Positions 44,406-56,488 of a DNA stretch of 64,000 nt are shown here, in pieces. The stretch is from Poa pratensis (lineage: Eukaryota > Streptophyta > Magnoliopsida > Poales > Poaceae), in the NCBI GenBank assembly GCA_947311845.1, contig CAMZMU010000089.1, positions 21,880,438 through 21,944,437 on the forward strand, read 5' to 3'. Within the stretch, counting starts at the first letter, position 1. Each line of letters opens with the position of its first letter. Both the position numbers and the translations under genes were made by a program. The notes under the pieces are model-generated. The model saw nothing but the letters and a program-made list of their open reading frames with translations, was not told the DNA's origin and searched no databases.

Positions 44406-44413
44406 CATATATA
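44406..44413 (+). promoter_or_regulatory. TATA box of VQ3
   Basis: CATATATA in the same context as in VQ1 and VQ2, 127 bases before the ATG at 44540. Confidence 0.7.
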
Positions 44414-44539
44414 CCTCCACGCCTGCCCCCTCACGCTTCTCAAGCAGTTCTCATCTTCCTTCCTATAGCTAACTCTCCATCTCTCATCGCTCCTCCTCCG
44501 GTCTCTCCAATCTCTGTCCCAGCCTGCGCTCGCATGTCA

Positions 44540-45736
44540 ATGGGGGAGCACGCGTACGACCACAGCAGCATGAGCCCGTCGACGCTAGGGGTGGGCGTTC
44601 GGTCTTTTCGGTTAGTTCGGTTCGATCTTTCCGGTCTTTAACAATTTCGGTCATCCAGAAATGATAGCCGTAATAAATTCGGTCTTTTCGGTTTTATGTT
44701 CTTCGGTCTTCGGTCTATTCGGTCCGGTCTTCGGTCATGACCAAATAGACCAAAATATAGGGCGCAAGAAGGGGAATCGGTGCCCGGGACTGGGAAAATG
44801 GGAAGCGATCGACTGGTCTCTCATGCACGGGAGAATCTACAGTACGCTGGGCTGAGATATCCAGTTGTTGAGTCTAGAGACTAGATGGTATGGTTGGTTT
44901 ATTAGTTGGGCCTATATACTAGATGACACATAAGCTGGGCTGGCACACAAATTCGGCTGCTTCCGTACGTAATTCACTCAAAATAAAATAAAATCGGTCT
45001 TTCGGTCTATTCGGGTTATGTATAAGTGATAACCGAATTTCTGATCTAAATTTGGTCTTTTCTAATTTGCTACCCAAATTTCTAACGGTCTTTTCGGTCT
45101 CGGTCATTTCGGTTTCGGTCTCGGTCTTTTCGGTTTCGGTTTTCGGTCTTCGGTTTTTATGCCCACCCCTAGTCGACGCCGCCGGTGCAGCACCACAGGG
45201 GCTCCTCGCGCCACCACGCGACGGTGCCATCCACATCCAGGACTGCCACCACGCGGCCCGCGATAAGGATCATCCACATCATCGCGCCGGAGATCATCAA
45301 GACCGACGCCGCCAACTTCCGGGACATCGTGCAGCGGCTCACCGGGAGGCAGCACCAGAAGCCTGCCTGCGACACGGAGGGCGACAAAGACAACAAGGCG
45401 GTGACGGTGACCACGGCGCCGACGCCTCCTTCGCTGGTAGAGGAGAAGCCACAGAAAAAGAGGCTGCCGGTAGCGCCGGCGCTGGACGATTTCGTGGTGC
45501 AGCAGGAGAACAGGAGGAGGAAGAAGATCAAGTGTGAGGTGGTAAAGGTGGAGGAAAGAGGGTTCGGCGGCGGCGATCTTGATTTCGGTGAGCTGTGGAT
45601 GGACCTCAACCCTGGGGGTTTCTTGAGCTTCTTGGAGGAGGACGTCTTCCAGGGGATGGCCCCTGACTTGTTGCAGACTCCGCTTGGGTCGTCGAGGGAT
45701 TTGATTGGTGAAATGTGCGCGTCATTTCTGGCTTAA
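44540..45736 (+). pseudogene. VQ-motif gene 3, split by a hAT element
   Basis: The first 15 codons (MGEHAYDHSSMSPST) are identical to VQ2. The reading frame then enters a hAT element (44586-45171) and stops at 44641. After the second target-duplication copy the VQ2-like sequence resumes (PPVQHHRGSSRHH) and is open to the TAA at 45734-45736, with FRDIVQRLTG as VQ motif, ENRRRKKIK and the LWMDLNPGG...MCASFLA end intact. Apart from the insertion the gene shows no stop or frameshift, so the insertion is recent. Element plus one duplication copy is 594 bp, a multiple of three. An N-terminally shortened protein could arise from a downstream start, but no in-frame ATG occurs before the VQ motif. Confidence 0.9.
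44586..45171. mobile_element. hAT-type MITE inside VQ3
   Basis: 586 bp with 11-bp terminal inverted repeats TAGGGGTGGGC / GCCCACCCCTA. 8-bp target duplication GTCGACGC at 44578-44585 and 45172-45179. Both ends consist of TTCGGTCTTTTCGGT-type short repeats. No transposase ORF. Confidence 0.95.
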
Positions 45737-45861
45737 TGAGGTAGTTGGAGGCTTAGAGCTTTCTTTGTGATCCTTTTGTATTTTGGTTGTTCTTGTGAGG
45801 ATTTTTGCACTTTGGTTGAGAGAATTGAATTATTTTTTCTCTTCCCTTTGTCTAGATTGTA

Positions 45862-45939
45862 GTGAGGGGTGGAAGTTCATGCACCCATGGTCAGCAAATA
45901 GTGAGGGGTGGAAGTTCATGCACCCATGGTCAGCAAATA
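45862..45939 (+). repeat. 39-bp tandem duplication in the VQ3 3' UTR
   Basis: Two exact copies of a unit starting GTGAGGGGTGGAAGTTCATG (45862-45900 and 45901-45939). VQ2 has a single copy near 42,447. Confidence 0.93.
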
Positions 45940-46039
45940 GTGATTATGTAAGGAACACCGGTGGGACGAGCATCAAATGAAATCAGAAATGATCAATTTG
46001 GATGCTTACATTTGTCTTGATCTCTGAATGTGAATAATT

Positions 46040-46083
46040 ATCAATATAAAAGGCAAAGCTTTTGCCTTGTTTCAAAAAAAAAT
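46040..46083 (+). mobile_element. 44-bp retroposed LINE-type tail
   Basis: A short insert ending in a run of A, starting ATCAATATAAAAGGCAAAGC, flanked by the 11-bp duplication TGTGAATAATT (46029-46039 and 46084-46094). The VQ2 flank (near 42,577) has one TGTGAATAATT and no insert. This is the signature of an extremely 5'-truncated target-primed insertion. Confidence 0.85.
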
Positions 46084-46494
46084 TGTGAATAATTGTTCTT
46101 AATCTGTTCTATCTTGAATGTGCCACTTGGAGAAAATCAGAACAGTGATATTGTGAAACTGAATCATGATCAGTGAACTTCTGCTTCCGCATTGTAGTTG
46201 CATTCTTGATGGTCATTCTACCCTTCATTATTAGAACGTAAACAAAAACACCATGTTGATAACTACTAAAAAGTTTCTCCCTTGTGTGTGCACAAGATGG
46301 AGCTCCATGATTCCATCCATTTGGCTGTGTCCAGTTCTTTTAGTAGCTAGACCTGCCGAAGGGTGCTCTGATTAGGTGGTGTTTAACGGTGTATTACTAA
46401 TTGCAAAATGATGGGGATGACTCTATTTTGTATAGCAATCTTCTTGGTCAAGTCTTCTCTAGTCCGTTTGTGTGTTGCCATTACGGTTCGTAGC

Positions 46495-46670
46495 TTCTCT
46501 AACTCATACGGCGCATAACTCGTATCTTGACCATCCATTTTTGCGATTGAACGGTTCAGATTTGTTGTTGAATGAGTTGAACATTCAACCCATTCAACAC
46601 CAAATCTGGGTCATTCAATCACAAAAACAGATAGCCGAGATACGGGTTGTGTGCCATATGAGTTGGAGAA
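46495..46670. mobile_element. Palindromic MITE-like element
   Basis: Long imperfect inverted arms: TTCTCTAACTCATACGGCGC at 46495 and its partner GCCATATGAGTTGGAGAA ending 46670, with further pairing inside (CGTATCTTG / CGAGATACG; CATTCAACTCATTCAAC region). The sequence at 37,050-37,075 shows the corresponding unoccupied site. Family and target duplication unresolved. Confidence 0.75.
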
Positions 46671-48307
46671 AATCCATTTTCCATTCATTATCAATATGCA
46701 GATGTGTTAGTACGCTGGCAGAAAACGATGCTTACATAGGCTATCCCTAGTTCACTAGAATAGCAATTTTCTTCGTTCTGGTATCTTAAACAAGATCCAG
46801 TGGTTCTATTAAATTTTCCTTAGTTTCGAAGAATGGCATGCATATAATACTATCCATTTGAGATGTAGTACTTGTGTACTTCAGAACCTGTAAGGATATA
46901 GATGTGCTGAAGGCAGGGTACCATCCACGTAAATTCAGACCAAGTTATGGGTACGCAAATTTAGTTGACAATTAGTTTTCATTCAGCTCCTATTCAAACA
47001 AAAGACTCGCAGAAATATCTAGTACTCCTCTACAATGCATCTTACCCATATAGCAAAAATTCTAGGATATTTTTTTGAAGTTAGGAACCTTTGGTCTCAC
47101 TTTCAGCCATTAATTTTTCGAAGAAGTTGCTATCCGCATTAGTTAGATCGATGCCCACCTGAACTCTCTCTAAGTCTACCACCCATCAATTTCATCTCTA
47201 TGTCATATCATTAATTTCTTTCTCCGTGGAAATGCTGGGTTCATGCATGCGTCCCCCTTACTTCCACACTTAAGAACAGCATACCTATCTGGGGAAGTGC
47301 TTTGTATCTAGGAAAAATTGGCAGAAAATAAACCACAGAATTTTGCGCATTACACTACTCGATTATTTCGAATCGAGGACACATACTAAAAAACTGTGAC
47401 TATTGACAAAACATGATGGACCACTAAAGTAATGGACGGGTACTTTGTATCTGCCCAATTGTCTTGTTTCCTTTTGCGAGAAATCTACTCAATTATCAAT
47501 GGCTCTCCAAGATGATGGATATCCATCTCCATCCCAGCGGCCTCTCACAAAATCCAAATGTCCAATGCAAGTGTGTCAAATATATGTCCAAAATGGAACT
47601 TTTGGGTGGTGGTGTCTCTTTGTTCCCTGAATGCAGTTGTCTCCACCCAACTGCCAAACTAAAAGGTCGGCCTTAGAAAATTGTCCAAGTGGTTCTTTTC
47701 TTGGCAGTTTATAGAATGGTGGGTACTACAAATCAGTTATCCACACTGCTGAAGGTAGACTTTTCATGAAAGCTGCTTGGCATTTTCGGAGCAGCTGTTT
47801 CCCTACAGTGGCGTGAGAACTACAGACCTTCACACACTAGCTAGTATTTAACAGCAAATACCGTGTTATATGCTCCAAACAACATTCCGCCCTGGCTTTG
47901 ATGGCTATATTTTAGGGGGGCGTAGAGTTTTTATAATGAAACTATTGACGATCCATAAGTCTGCAAAGGATTTACAAAACAAGGAATTCGAGAACTTTGC
48001 TTTCGAGTATGAACTAGGAGAAAGAAAAAATATCATGGAAACTAGTTGATCGCTAAACTACCCATTTAGGCAAGACGTGTACTTAAAAATAATATTTTGC
48101 TGGGAAAACTAATTATATTAGCACAATGACGGTTGAAAGCTATGTGATTAAGTAGTCGGAAGCTACCAATTGGACCACTGGAGCACCATCAACTTGCTGG
48201 CCCTGACAGTTCAAGAAAAACTTACTGGCCTTGAGGCTGTCCCAACAGCCAACCACTACATGGTGGTCCTGATCAAGCTAATAAACCATCAGTAGAACTG
48301 ACGGGCA
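46671..48307. other. Intergenic, unassigned
   Basis: 46,690-46,810 is VQ-unit flank shared with 37,065-37,200. The rest is AT-rich with no gene, RNA or transposon end recognised. Confidence 0.5.
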
Positions 48308-48450
48308 CCTCGTTTCTTATTGCAAACTTCCCTGCATCGGTTGGAAGCAGGCCTATCAGTGAGATATTTTTCTAATGAACACCAATTATTCAACTCTCGA
48401 CACCTCGAGTGATGATGTCATGCAGTGGGCATCAGCAAGCCGTGGCAGTT
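48308..48450. repeat. Second copy of window-start segment
   Basis: Matches 1-145 (CCTCGTTTCTTATTGC, GGTTGGAAGCAGGCC, GATGATGTCATGCAGTGG) with small indels. Similarity ends on the right near GGCAGTTTATT. Confidence 0.8.
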
Positions 48451-50417
48451 TATTCTTTGCATCTTTTCAGTTTAGAATGATTTTATTATGTGCTCATATA
48501 TGCTTTATTACTAGTGTACTTTGTTTTCTCTCAAGGGATACACAGTTGGCAACAAGGAAATGGTAGGAAACCTATATAATGTTACCAATGCACATAATGG
48601 TAGCATGCACTTCATCCACTTGTTTTGCTTAAAATTTTCTACGCGTTCCGGATTAAAAATAAAAGACAAGTGCCAGCCTACTAGGCCTCGTTTCGACCGA
48701 AGTTGCGGTAAATAAATTGTCTAAAGAGAACTGAACTGTTTCGTGTTCACATAGTATAAAAGATTCCCGCGCTTCGAACATGCCGACTACGTATCGAAAA
48801 TGTAAATACTTTTCCAAGGGACGGGGAAAGATCGCGGTATGCTGAGTTGGATTGGTGATGATGATGATGCCAATCTGCTCGACGCAGTTTGTCAACCCCG
48901 TATTAAAAGATGCAGGTACGAGAAGTACCACTCCAGGATAGCAAGTTGCCGGCACCGCCAGGACGGCGACGGACAAATTGCAAAACCCTGCCTGCTCAAG
49001 TTGCGGGTGGAAGCAGGCAGGCAGGTGCAGGCCACCTCTTCCAACCAAACCGCTTTTCGACTTGACTTCCCGTCAGGCGAGCATCTCCGGTTTCCGAGCC
49101 ACGCTGGCGGCGACGGCGGCGCCAAGGTCGCTTGTCTCACGTTGCCACTTGCCCTGGAAAACCGAAACAAATCGACAGTCGGCGTGAGAAGATCGGCAGC
49201 ACGGCAAGGTGACAGTATACCGAACGAACATAGCAAGTTATGCATGGCTTGTGCACACGTCGCTCCTCCTACCGAGCGCGATGCGAGCCTCCGCATCGAT
49301 CAGAAGCCTCTGCGGTGACCTGCACGATGCTGACTGTTAGAAGGTGTTGCCCCCGCCTTCATGCTTCAGAGTTCAGAGCGGAAGAAAGTCTGACAAACAT
49401 TTTGTATTGGAAGGCACTTGGTATAATGCACCTATGCGACAATTGTTTTTTTTTTTAACGCGAACTAGAAGTATACTGCACGAGCACACCAAGCAGATGA
49501 CGGCTCACATCTCAACACAGACAGAAAAGAATAGAAGAAATCAACACGGCTCAACTCCAGCTCTAGCAGTACACAAGTGCAGTGAAAGATTGGCAGAACT
49601 GAACATATGACATCTCCGGCATACCATAAGATTGTGCATATATATAACTGTCGGCAACAGAACTTTGATTTGAAAAAAGAAGTATCTGTCCTTGAAAGTA
49701 GATGTAATTTGGTAATGACACTCATTGACTGAAGCTTGCTGCAACTCTGCGACAGCAGCCTCAGGAAAAAAGATTATGTGTAGTCCGGGCAACCAGTGGA
49801 GTCAAGTATGGTTTCCACAAAACAATGGAATTACAAGAGTTCTGTTCTCTGGTTATGAACTATATATCAACAGAAGCAGACTATTTGTGTAACATGTTTC
49901 TTTCTCCTCACTCAAAATGCTCTTTTGGCGTTTTAGGTATTTTACACGTATGGCCTGGGCCAAGTTGTGCATGCTGAATTACATACATATCCTACCTCCC
50001 AGACGTAGGCCTGGTACGATTATCAAAGAACAGCAGCAACTTGTGCATCTGAGATAAAATAGGATAGGGTTAGTTTATTCAGATCATCTACGTACAACTG
50101 TGATATACGTATTAATTCAAAGCAGTGACTTGGATATAGTTTAACAGAGATGCAAGCATTAGAACTTGGATGGACATACAAGAAACTAGGTGGAATAAAC
50201 AAGCATTGTTGGACTAAACTAGAGCTATGTACCAAGCAGAAGGCAGACAGCAATACTTAGAAAACTTCAGTTGGTATTACAAATTACTGATGAACTCACA
50301 GTGGGCAACTACTTTTGACATCATTTCGATATCCGGTAAATTCTTTTCCAGCTTCACGAAGGAACTCTTTTGGCAAATAAGATAGCTGAAAACTTAGTTA
50401 TAGATAACCACGTACCT
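48451..50417. other. Intergenic and probable 3' UTR of the Rgp1 gene
   Basis: 48,840-49,320 is GC-richer with accidental ORFs. A T-run at 49,447-49,458 starts an A/C-rich segment. On the minus strand a GT donor (AAG then GTACGTGG) lies just after the Rgp1 stop, suggesting an intron in the 3' UTR. A short exon-like piece at ~50,297-50,345 (bounded by AG and GTGAG on the minus strand) may be its continuation. Confidence 0.45.
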
Positions 50418-53400
50418 TTAAGAGTTGAACAGATTTCCAACTAACACGGATCTATCGTTTCTTCCGTGAGTAGCTCGTCTACGCAGTGGAGGTGCATAAA
50501 CTGTTATTGGGAGGACCCAGTCTCCCTTCTCTCTTTTCTCAACAAGAAGTGGATGCTCATATCTGCCAAAGAGAGAACAGGATTGACTCAAAGCTAGCAA
50601 CAACAGACTAGAAATGTTTACAATTTCACCAGCACTGGATAAGACTTCTAACAAAATCGCTGGACATAAAGAAGAAACATTAACTCGCCACCTAAAGTAG
50701 TCTCAGCTAATTAGTCTCAAGGAACTGGCTGTCGTAGAGACATTTACATGTTCAGTGGGAGTCGTATGGTTGACTAACTTCTCCTGTAAACGCATGCAAT
50801 GGAAGGAGGAAATGGTGAACAAAAAATAACTGAAATAGAATCATCATGCCGACATACCTAGATGAGTCCATTCCTGCAGGAGTGGTGAAGAACTCAAACC
50901 GAAGAGACCACTGTACAGAGACCTTCGAGGTAGCAAATGACATGGGTCCGTCAATGGGAACTGAAAAGAGAAAGCTCGTCTGATGAAGATCTGCAACAAC
51001 TTCATGATGTTCACTGTGTACCTGCTCACAGAGATCAGAAAGGAAAAGGGTTGGATAACAAAAACAACACAGGTTTTAAAGAACATAGAAGTTTGACATC
51101 CAAATAGATCCAGCTATTTGAAATAAACCAGTTTATCATTGCAGCCACTAGGAAGGATGTGGCATGTGGGGCTGTAGAAGACAAGGGCATTTGCATGCAA
51201 TAAATATGAAACACAAAATCCAGTGGCAATTTTGTGATATGTTAAGTCCCAGTGGCATTTATCGAAGGCGGAACTTCATTGTAGCATTTATCAAAAATCA
51301 AAATTGGGTACTTTCGAATGGATTCCATCTAAAGTAATCACAACAAACAAGACCAAGTGGAATGTCATAATCAAACTCCATGCACAAATGGCAGCTGATC
51401 ATGGAGAATGAGATGCCCCTGTAGCTAACCATCAAACATAAGCTTCTACCAGTCTCATGAACTTGTGAAGACAGACCAAAGAGTAGGCCAGGTGTCATTA
51501 ACGGCAATTTTCAGTCCGTAAGTCATTAACTGAAAAATCTACAGCAAGGATTTCTTTTAAAATGTTACGTCGTCAGAATTTCACACGTAACACTGACAAT
51601 GCAGTAGGGCAGAAATTTCATGATGGTTCACAACACTAGCTGCAGAAAAGATACCTTGGTTATTGTCGGTGAGACCCTTCTTGAAGGATGTATTACCCGA
51701 GGACTAATTGTTTCTGATGTTTCCAAGGTTATAGATACCTGTGAAGTACCATAACAATTTATATATATAAATCCAAAATTGACTACATAATTTACTCAAC
51801 TCAGTCTTTTACCTCTAGACATCTCCGAGATCCAGTTCCATGAAAAAATGTGAGTGCCCCACCAATCTGCAGTTGGACAAATCGTGGTAATCAGTTTTAA
51901 CAATGATAGAGCAGTAAAACAGTAACAGGTGTAACAGGCTAATTAGAATACCATATCACCGAAGTAATAAGTTGAGTCAGAATTCTTCGGTGAGAAACGA
52001 AGCAAGACTTCATCATCTATACGTATATTGTATGATCTTCCTCTCATAAAGCCTTCTGCTGTAAAAAATTGTAAAGGCAACTAAGCATTCCAAATCAATC
52101 TTGGTCACATGACATGTAAATTTAGAAAAGAAGAAACAATGATGAACTGAAGAAATGCATAACTTAGACACGATGGCTTACATCCAGACGGTTCAACATG
52201 TTTTGGCGTGAGAGGGAGTCCAACGTCATCTTTTGTGCGATCAGAATCTAGAGAAAACTTTTGACCGTTTGATGGATGATGATCTGAAAATAAATGATAT
52301 AGCTTCCTTAGATGTGACACCTGCTGTTTGTGCAATTTACTTCATTATTAAACACACGCCGCGAAAGTAATAAGACTATATGATATAAATAAATACATTT
52401 AGCTTAAACATTTGTACGTGCTCATAAACTTTGTTCATACAGAATCCAGACTCTTTGATGTAAAAGCCAAATCGGTAGCATTCTCATGGAAATCCGACTG
52501 TATCCTTTAAGACTTGTTATTGCCGTTGTGAAACAAAAAGGGGACTAACCGACTAAGACATAAAAAAAAGGAGATATACCAAAAATAAGTTCAAACTGAA
52601 ATACTAAGGAGAACTGAACAAAAGTTATGATGAATAGTCCTTGTACATGAAAATTAAGGGAAGCTAAAATATTCAAAAGATGTAAAAGAGTAAGTAAAAT
52701 GAAGACCGCATTGATGAACAGGGTGGCAGACAGAATCCTATAGAACAGAACATGACAGTATTGTGAAGTTAGTATTTCTTTAAGAGTATTGCAGCTCTCG
52801 CACAACCACAAACTAACTACAAGGTTCATTCTTTACCTCCACCATGATCATCTGAAATCTCGGACACTGAAAATCGAGGAATCGCATTATACAATGGGAA
52901 AGTGGGGCGCTCTCCCTGGGAATACAATGCCTCACTTGTGGAGAGACGTGATGACAAGGACTGCGTCGATGTTGAGTTCCTGAGGGGAAATTCTGTATTT
53001 GATTTGGAAGGGTTGTATGAGGAAACCGATGAAACTTCATCTTTTGAACTATCGTATCCTTCTTCTAGATCAGTATTATCATTTGCTTTAGTCTGCAATA
53101 AGAATGTTATATGTCAGCAGGGGACCAGGGGTCCAAAGAGAGATCATGAAAATATTTGATATCACTGATTAACATGACTTTGGCTATTGTTACTGTCTAC
53201 ACATAGATGAAAAATACCATATGCAGGAAAATAGTTTAGTTCCTACTAAGATTTTCATCAGTTAACCAAATTTCAAACTACGGATTTGCTTAGTACTGAT
53301 ATGTACTTCCTTAAGTGCTCAAAATAACTATTTACATAAGACATTCCCCGAACATGCAAAATAACTACTGACAAGTGAAAAATCATATTAAGACATTCCC

Positions 53401-56400
53401 CAAGAAACAAACACATGCAAAATAATGTCTCAGAAATGGATAAAAATAATAGTTTCATGAAAGATAGGAGATGGCAACGAGCTAATAAGGACTCACCCAT
53501 TCTGAATCTTCATCTTTTTCCCTCCAAAATATAGTCAGTTGCTCAACTGAGAGTGGTAAACTTCCTGAGATACACAAACAGTTAAGTATTGCTGAGGATT
53601 AACATATTAAATAGTTTGCACATTCACTAACAAATCCGGAGCATTCCATTGTTATGCATCTCCAGATTAAAGAGGGCTATGGTGTCAATCTCCAGTTCTC
53701 CACTAGATTATTCAAGCAGTCTGTCATGCATGCAAGTTAAAGTAGAAGGCTACAGGTATTTTCCTAAAACAGGGACCCACTGAAACTCAATCACCTACAG
53801 AGACCCCCGGTGAAACTGGAAAGGATGTAAAGAGTGTCCATGTTGAACAAAATCGCTTGTGCCACTGAGAATAAGCTGTAATGACATCATTTTTTAACAC
53901 GAAGTACAAAAGGTTGTACGAACTGCACAAAGATGTGAAGGTGTTGAAACTTTTAAAGGATCAATCAGCCCAAGCTGTGAGGAGTGGCTATAGCAGTACA
54001 GACTATATAGTTGATGAATGTGTAGGCAAACTGGCAAACAAAGTGCCCATGCAAAAGAAAGCGGCATCAATATATAGAGATAGTTACAAACTTACAATAT
54101 CATTTTTAACGATTATTTGCAACCTTGGCCAAAACAGATAGGCCCCTTGGAGATTAAATATAATGCTCCTACCTATTGTGTTAGAAGAATGTGCACCAGA
54201 TATTATATCAAGTAATGTAAGCCTGCATATTCAGTGAATAAGCCCGCGTCCTTTGGTAAGCGACGGATACTACTTAATAGAAAAATAGTTTTATGGACTA
54301 ACATACTTTTGAAATCCAACAAAGAGTAACAACTAACAGACAGGACAATAAAAGTGCAGGAACCTTAAAATGTTACATTCACATCACTGACCTTCGTCAT
54401 GAAGTAAGTTGCTGCTTTTCTGGGAAACACATATCTGCAACGGGACTCGAGCTTCCTACATAAACCAAGATAATTTAAAACTATTCTGAGATATGCCACT
54501 TATTTCTGTTCGTGCTAATAAACTTGGATAACTGCATTTACAGATTTGTATGAAGTAGAGCATGATGCTACAAACAAGAAAATAGAATCAAATTGCTTCC
54601 AGTACAGTGGTTAACAGGATTTTGCAAAGAAGTGCTCAGCTCAAGGCTAGCTTAAGAGGCACGGGAAAATGCATTTACAATGAGGCTCTCTTTAAGAGAT
54701 ATAAGAAAACTAGTTTTAGCCTTAGCACTTCTTGGATAATAGAGGAAACAGGTGGACCAATTTGCTGTGTCCCATCACAATATAAATGGAGACACAAGCT
54801 AGTCAAGCTAGATCTAATACCAGTCGATGTCTTTCTGTGGAGTTTTGGGTCTACACTTCTAACACCAAAATTTCCAAATCAGGCCTACATGGACTAAATC
54901 TCTGAGAATAGCAATTTATCATAACCAAAAAATTAACACTTTAGACTGTTTATTAAAATATGTTTGTAATACTTCCGTAAACTTGATTATTTGCTGTAAC
55001 TTGGGTAGAAGGTTGTAATTGTGAACGGGAAGCTGAGGCTTGCCGTGACGACCCATTTCAGAAGGCACTTACTTAGCATTGTAACTTCTGATAAACATTT
55101 AAACAACATGATTTATTTATTTCATTTATTTAATCTAGGATAGTTAAAAATATTATATCCAAAATGAACTAGTAAGCGAATGCAGTGGAGGTACTTCACA
55201 AGTCACAGGCTTGAGCCCTCTATTTTAAAAATAGTATAAATTACCAACGGAAATATGATGATTATCAGATCAAAGATTCCAATATTTCACCAACTGGAAG
55301 AAGAAAACTCACCAATTGAACTCCACTGTTTACATGGCTTTTATTTTGATCATCATTACCCAATTCAATAGATCTCCCAAACAATGTACTCCTGACATAA
55401 TAAATATAGCGAACACTGATGCCCCTATATGATGGTGGTAAAATCTTCGGGAGCTCTAGACGTACAATATCTGCAGAAGATATATTTTTTAGCTGAGTTA
55501 CAATTCCTAAATTACGCAGACAAATATATTTCACATGCTGCAGAGAGTTTGTTTAAGCGGGCAGGTTACAGGAGAAAATTTTAACATTGTTGATTAAAGA
55601 TCCTAGGCCAAATAGGAGCCAATGCTCATAAAGAGTTCGAGAAACGTGCATAATACATATCCCTATATCCTCATAGTCATGACCCTCTATAACAGAGCTA
55701 TAAGTAAATATACTTATTTGACTTCACATGTGGAATCATGGATGCTCAAAGTTTGACTTCAAGATGATGTGAAAACTGAAAACATGATAGATCAATAACT
55801 ATTATTTAAGATTAGACACAGTTGAGCGATGAGACAGTTGATTAGCAGAGCTAGTACAACACTAGGCAAGGATGGAAGTAACACATGAACGATATTCTAT
55901 GTTTCGAGCAATCTAGAGATGTAGTATCGCATAACTAGGTGTATTATTAACCGACATTAGCCCTCCAAAACAAGAGATAACTTACATGTTCTTGTTTGTC
56001 CCGGAGCAATTATTACTTTAGAGACTAACGAGGGTGATGAACAATCCAAAAACAGATATTCACCTATGTTATCAATCACAACAGAAGAGGATTATCAGAC
56101 ATAAAATAGAAGATACATTGATCAAATATTTAGATGATAGCTAGAGTGTACCTCTCCTTTGCTTAGACCCTGGTAAGGGCTTCGGAACAGAGAACCATTG
56201 GCTATCCAACTTCTCAATTCCTTTGAGTTCGAATGATAGCCCATCTACAAAGAGAGAGGGGGCATCTTCACTCGATACTGTTCCCGCATCATCCTTCAAA
56301 CTAATGGGGCTACAGATTTCTATAGTCGCGGTAACTGAATCACCAGGTCTGTACACATCTTTATCTGTCTGGAGCTTCAATTTGGGAGAAAACTGCTGCT

Positions 56401-56488
56401 TGGCAGCTGAATCAGCCTTACTGTCTTCGAACCACCCAACAGTTTTTAAAAAGGAGAGCCCTTGCGGAAGAGGAAGTCTGAGTGACAT
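50418..56488 (-). CDS. Rgp1-family protein (RAB6A-GEF complex partner 2), 12 exons
   Basis: Minus-strand exons: 56152-56488, 55986-56063, 55313-55470, 54392-54455, 53497-53564, 52837-53092, 52182-52283, 51952-52058, 51813-51866, 51655-51738, 50858-51021, 50418-50562. All junctions are GT-AG and the frame is continuous for 538 aa. The N-terminal arrestin-like Rgp1 fold reads FSPKLKLQTDKDVYRPGDSV, VDGLSFELKGIEKLDSQWF, ELPKILPPSYRG, SVRYIYYVRSTLFG, ARVPLQICVSQKSSNLL. A variable acidic Ser-rich middle (exons 6-7) precedes the C-terminal part: YNIRIDDEVLLRFSPKN, YYFGDMIGGALTFFHGTG, SFLFSVPIDGPMSFATS, WSLRFEFFTTP, VLPITVYAPPLRRR. Rgp1 pairs with Ric1 to activate RAB6-type GTPases at the Golgi. The frame upstream of the ATG reads DSYWSDD back to a TGA, so an extra N-terminal exon cannot be excluded. 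No transposon interrupts the coding exons. Confidence 0.93.

Larger units (their letters stand above)
42944..46443 (+). repeat. Tandem duplication unit containing VQ3, enlarged by insertions
   Basis: Copy of 40,742-42,943 that has gained a 592-bp hAT element (43414), a 586-bp hAT element (44586), a 39-bp tandem repeat (45862) and a 44-bp retroelement tail (46040). VQ2 shows the empty site for each. Confidence 0.85.

Noticed and set aside
48839..49318. 159-codon ORF, GC-rich
   Set aside because: An overlapping ORF of similar length exists on the opposite strand, no domain or start context is convincing, and no splice structure is apparent.
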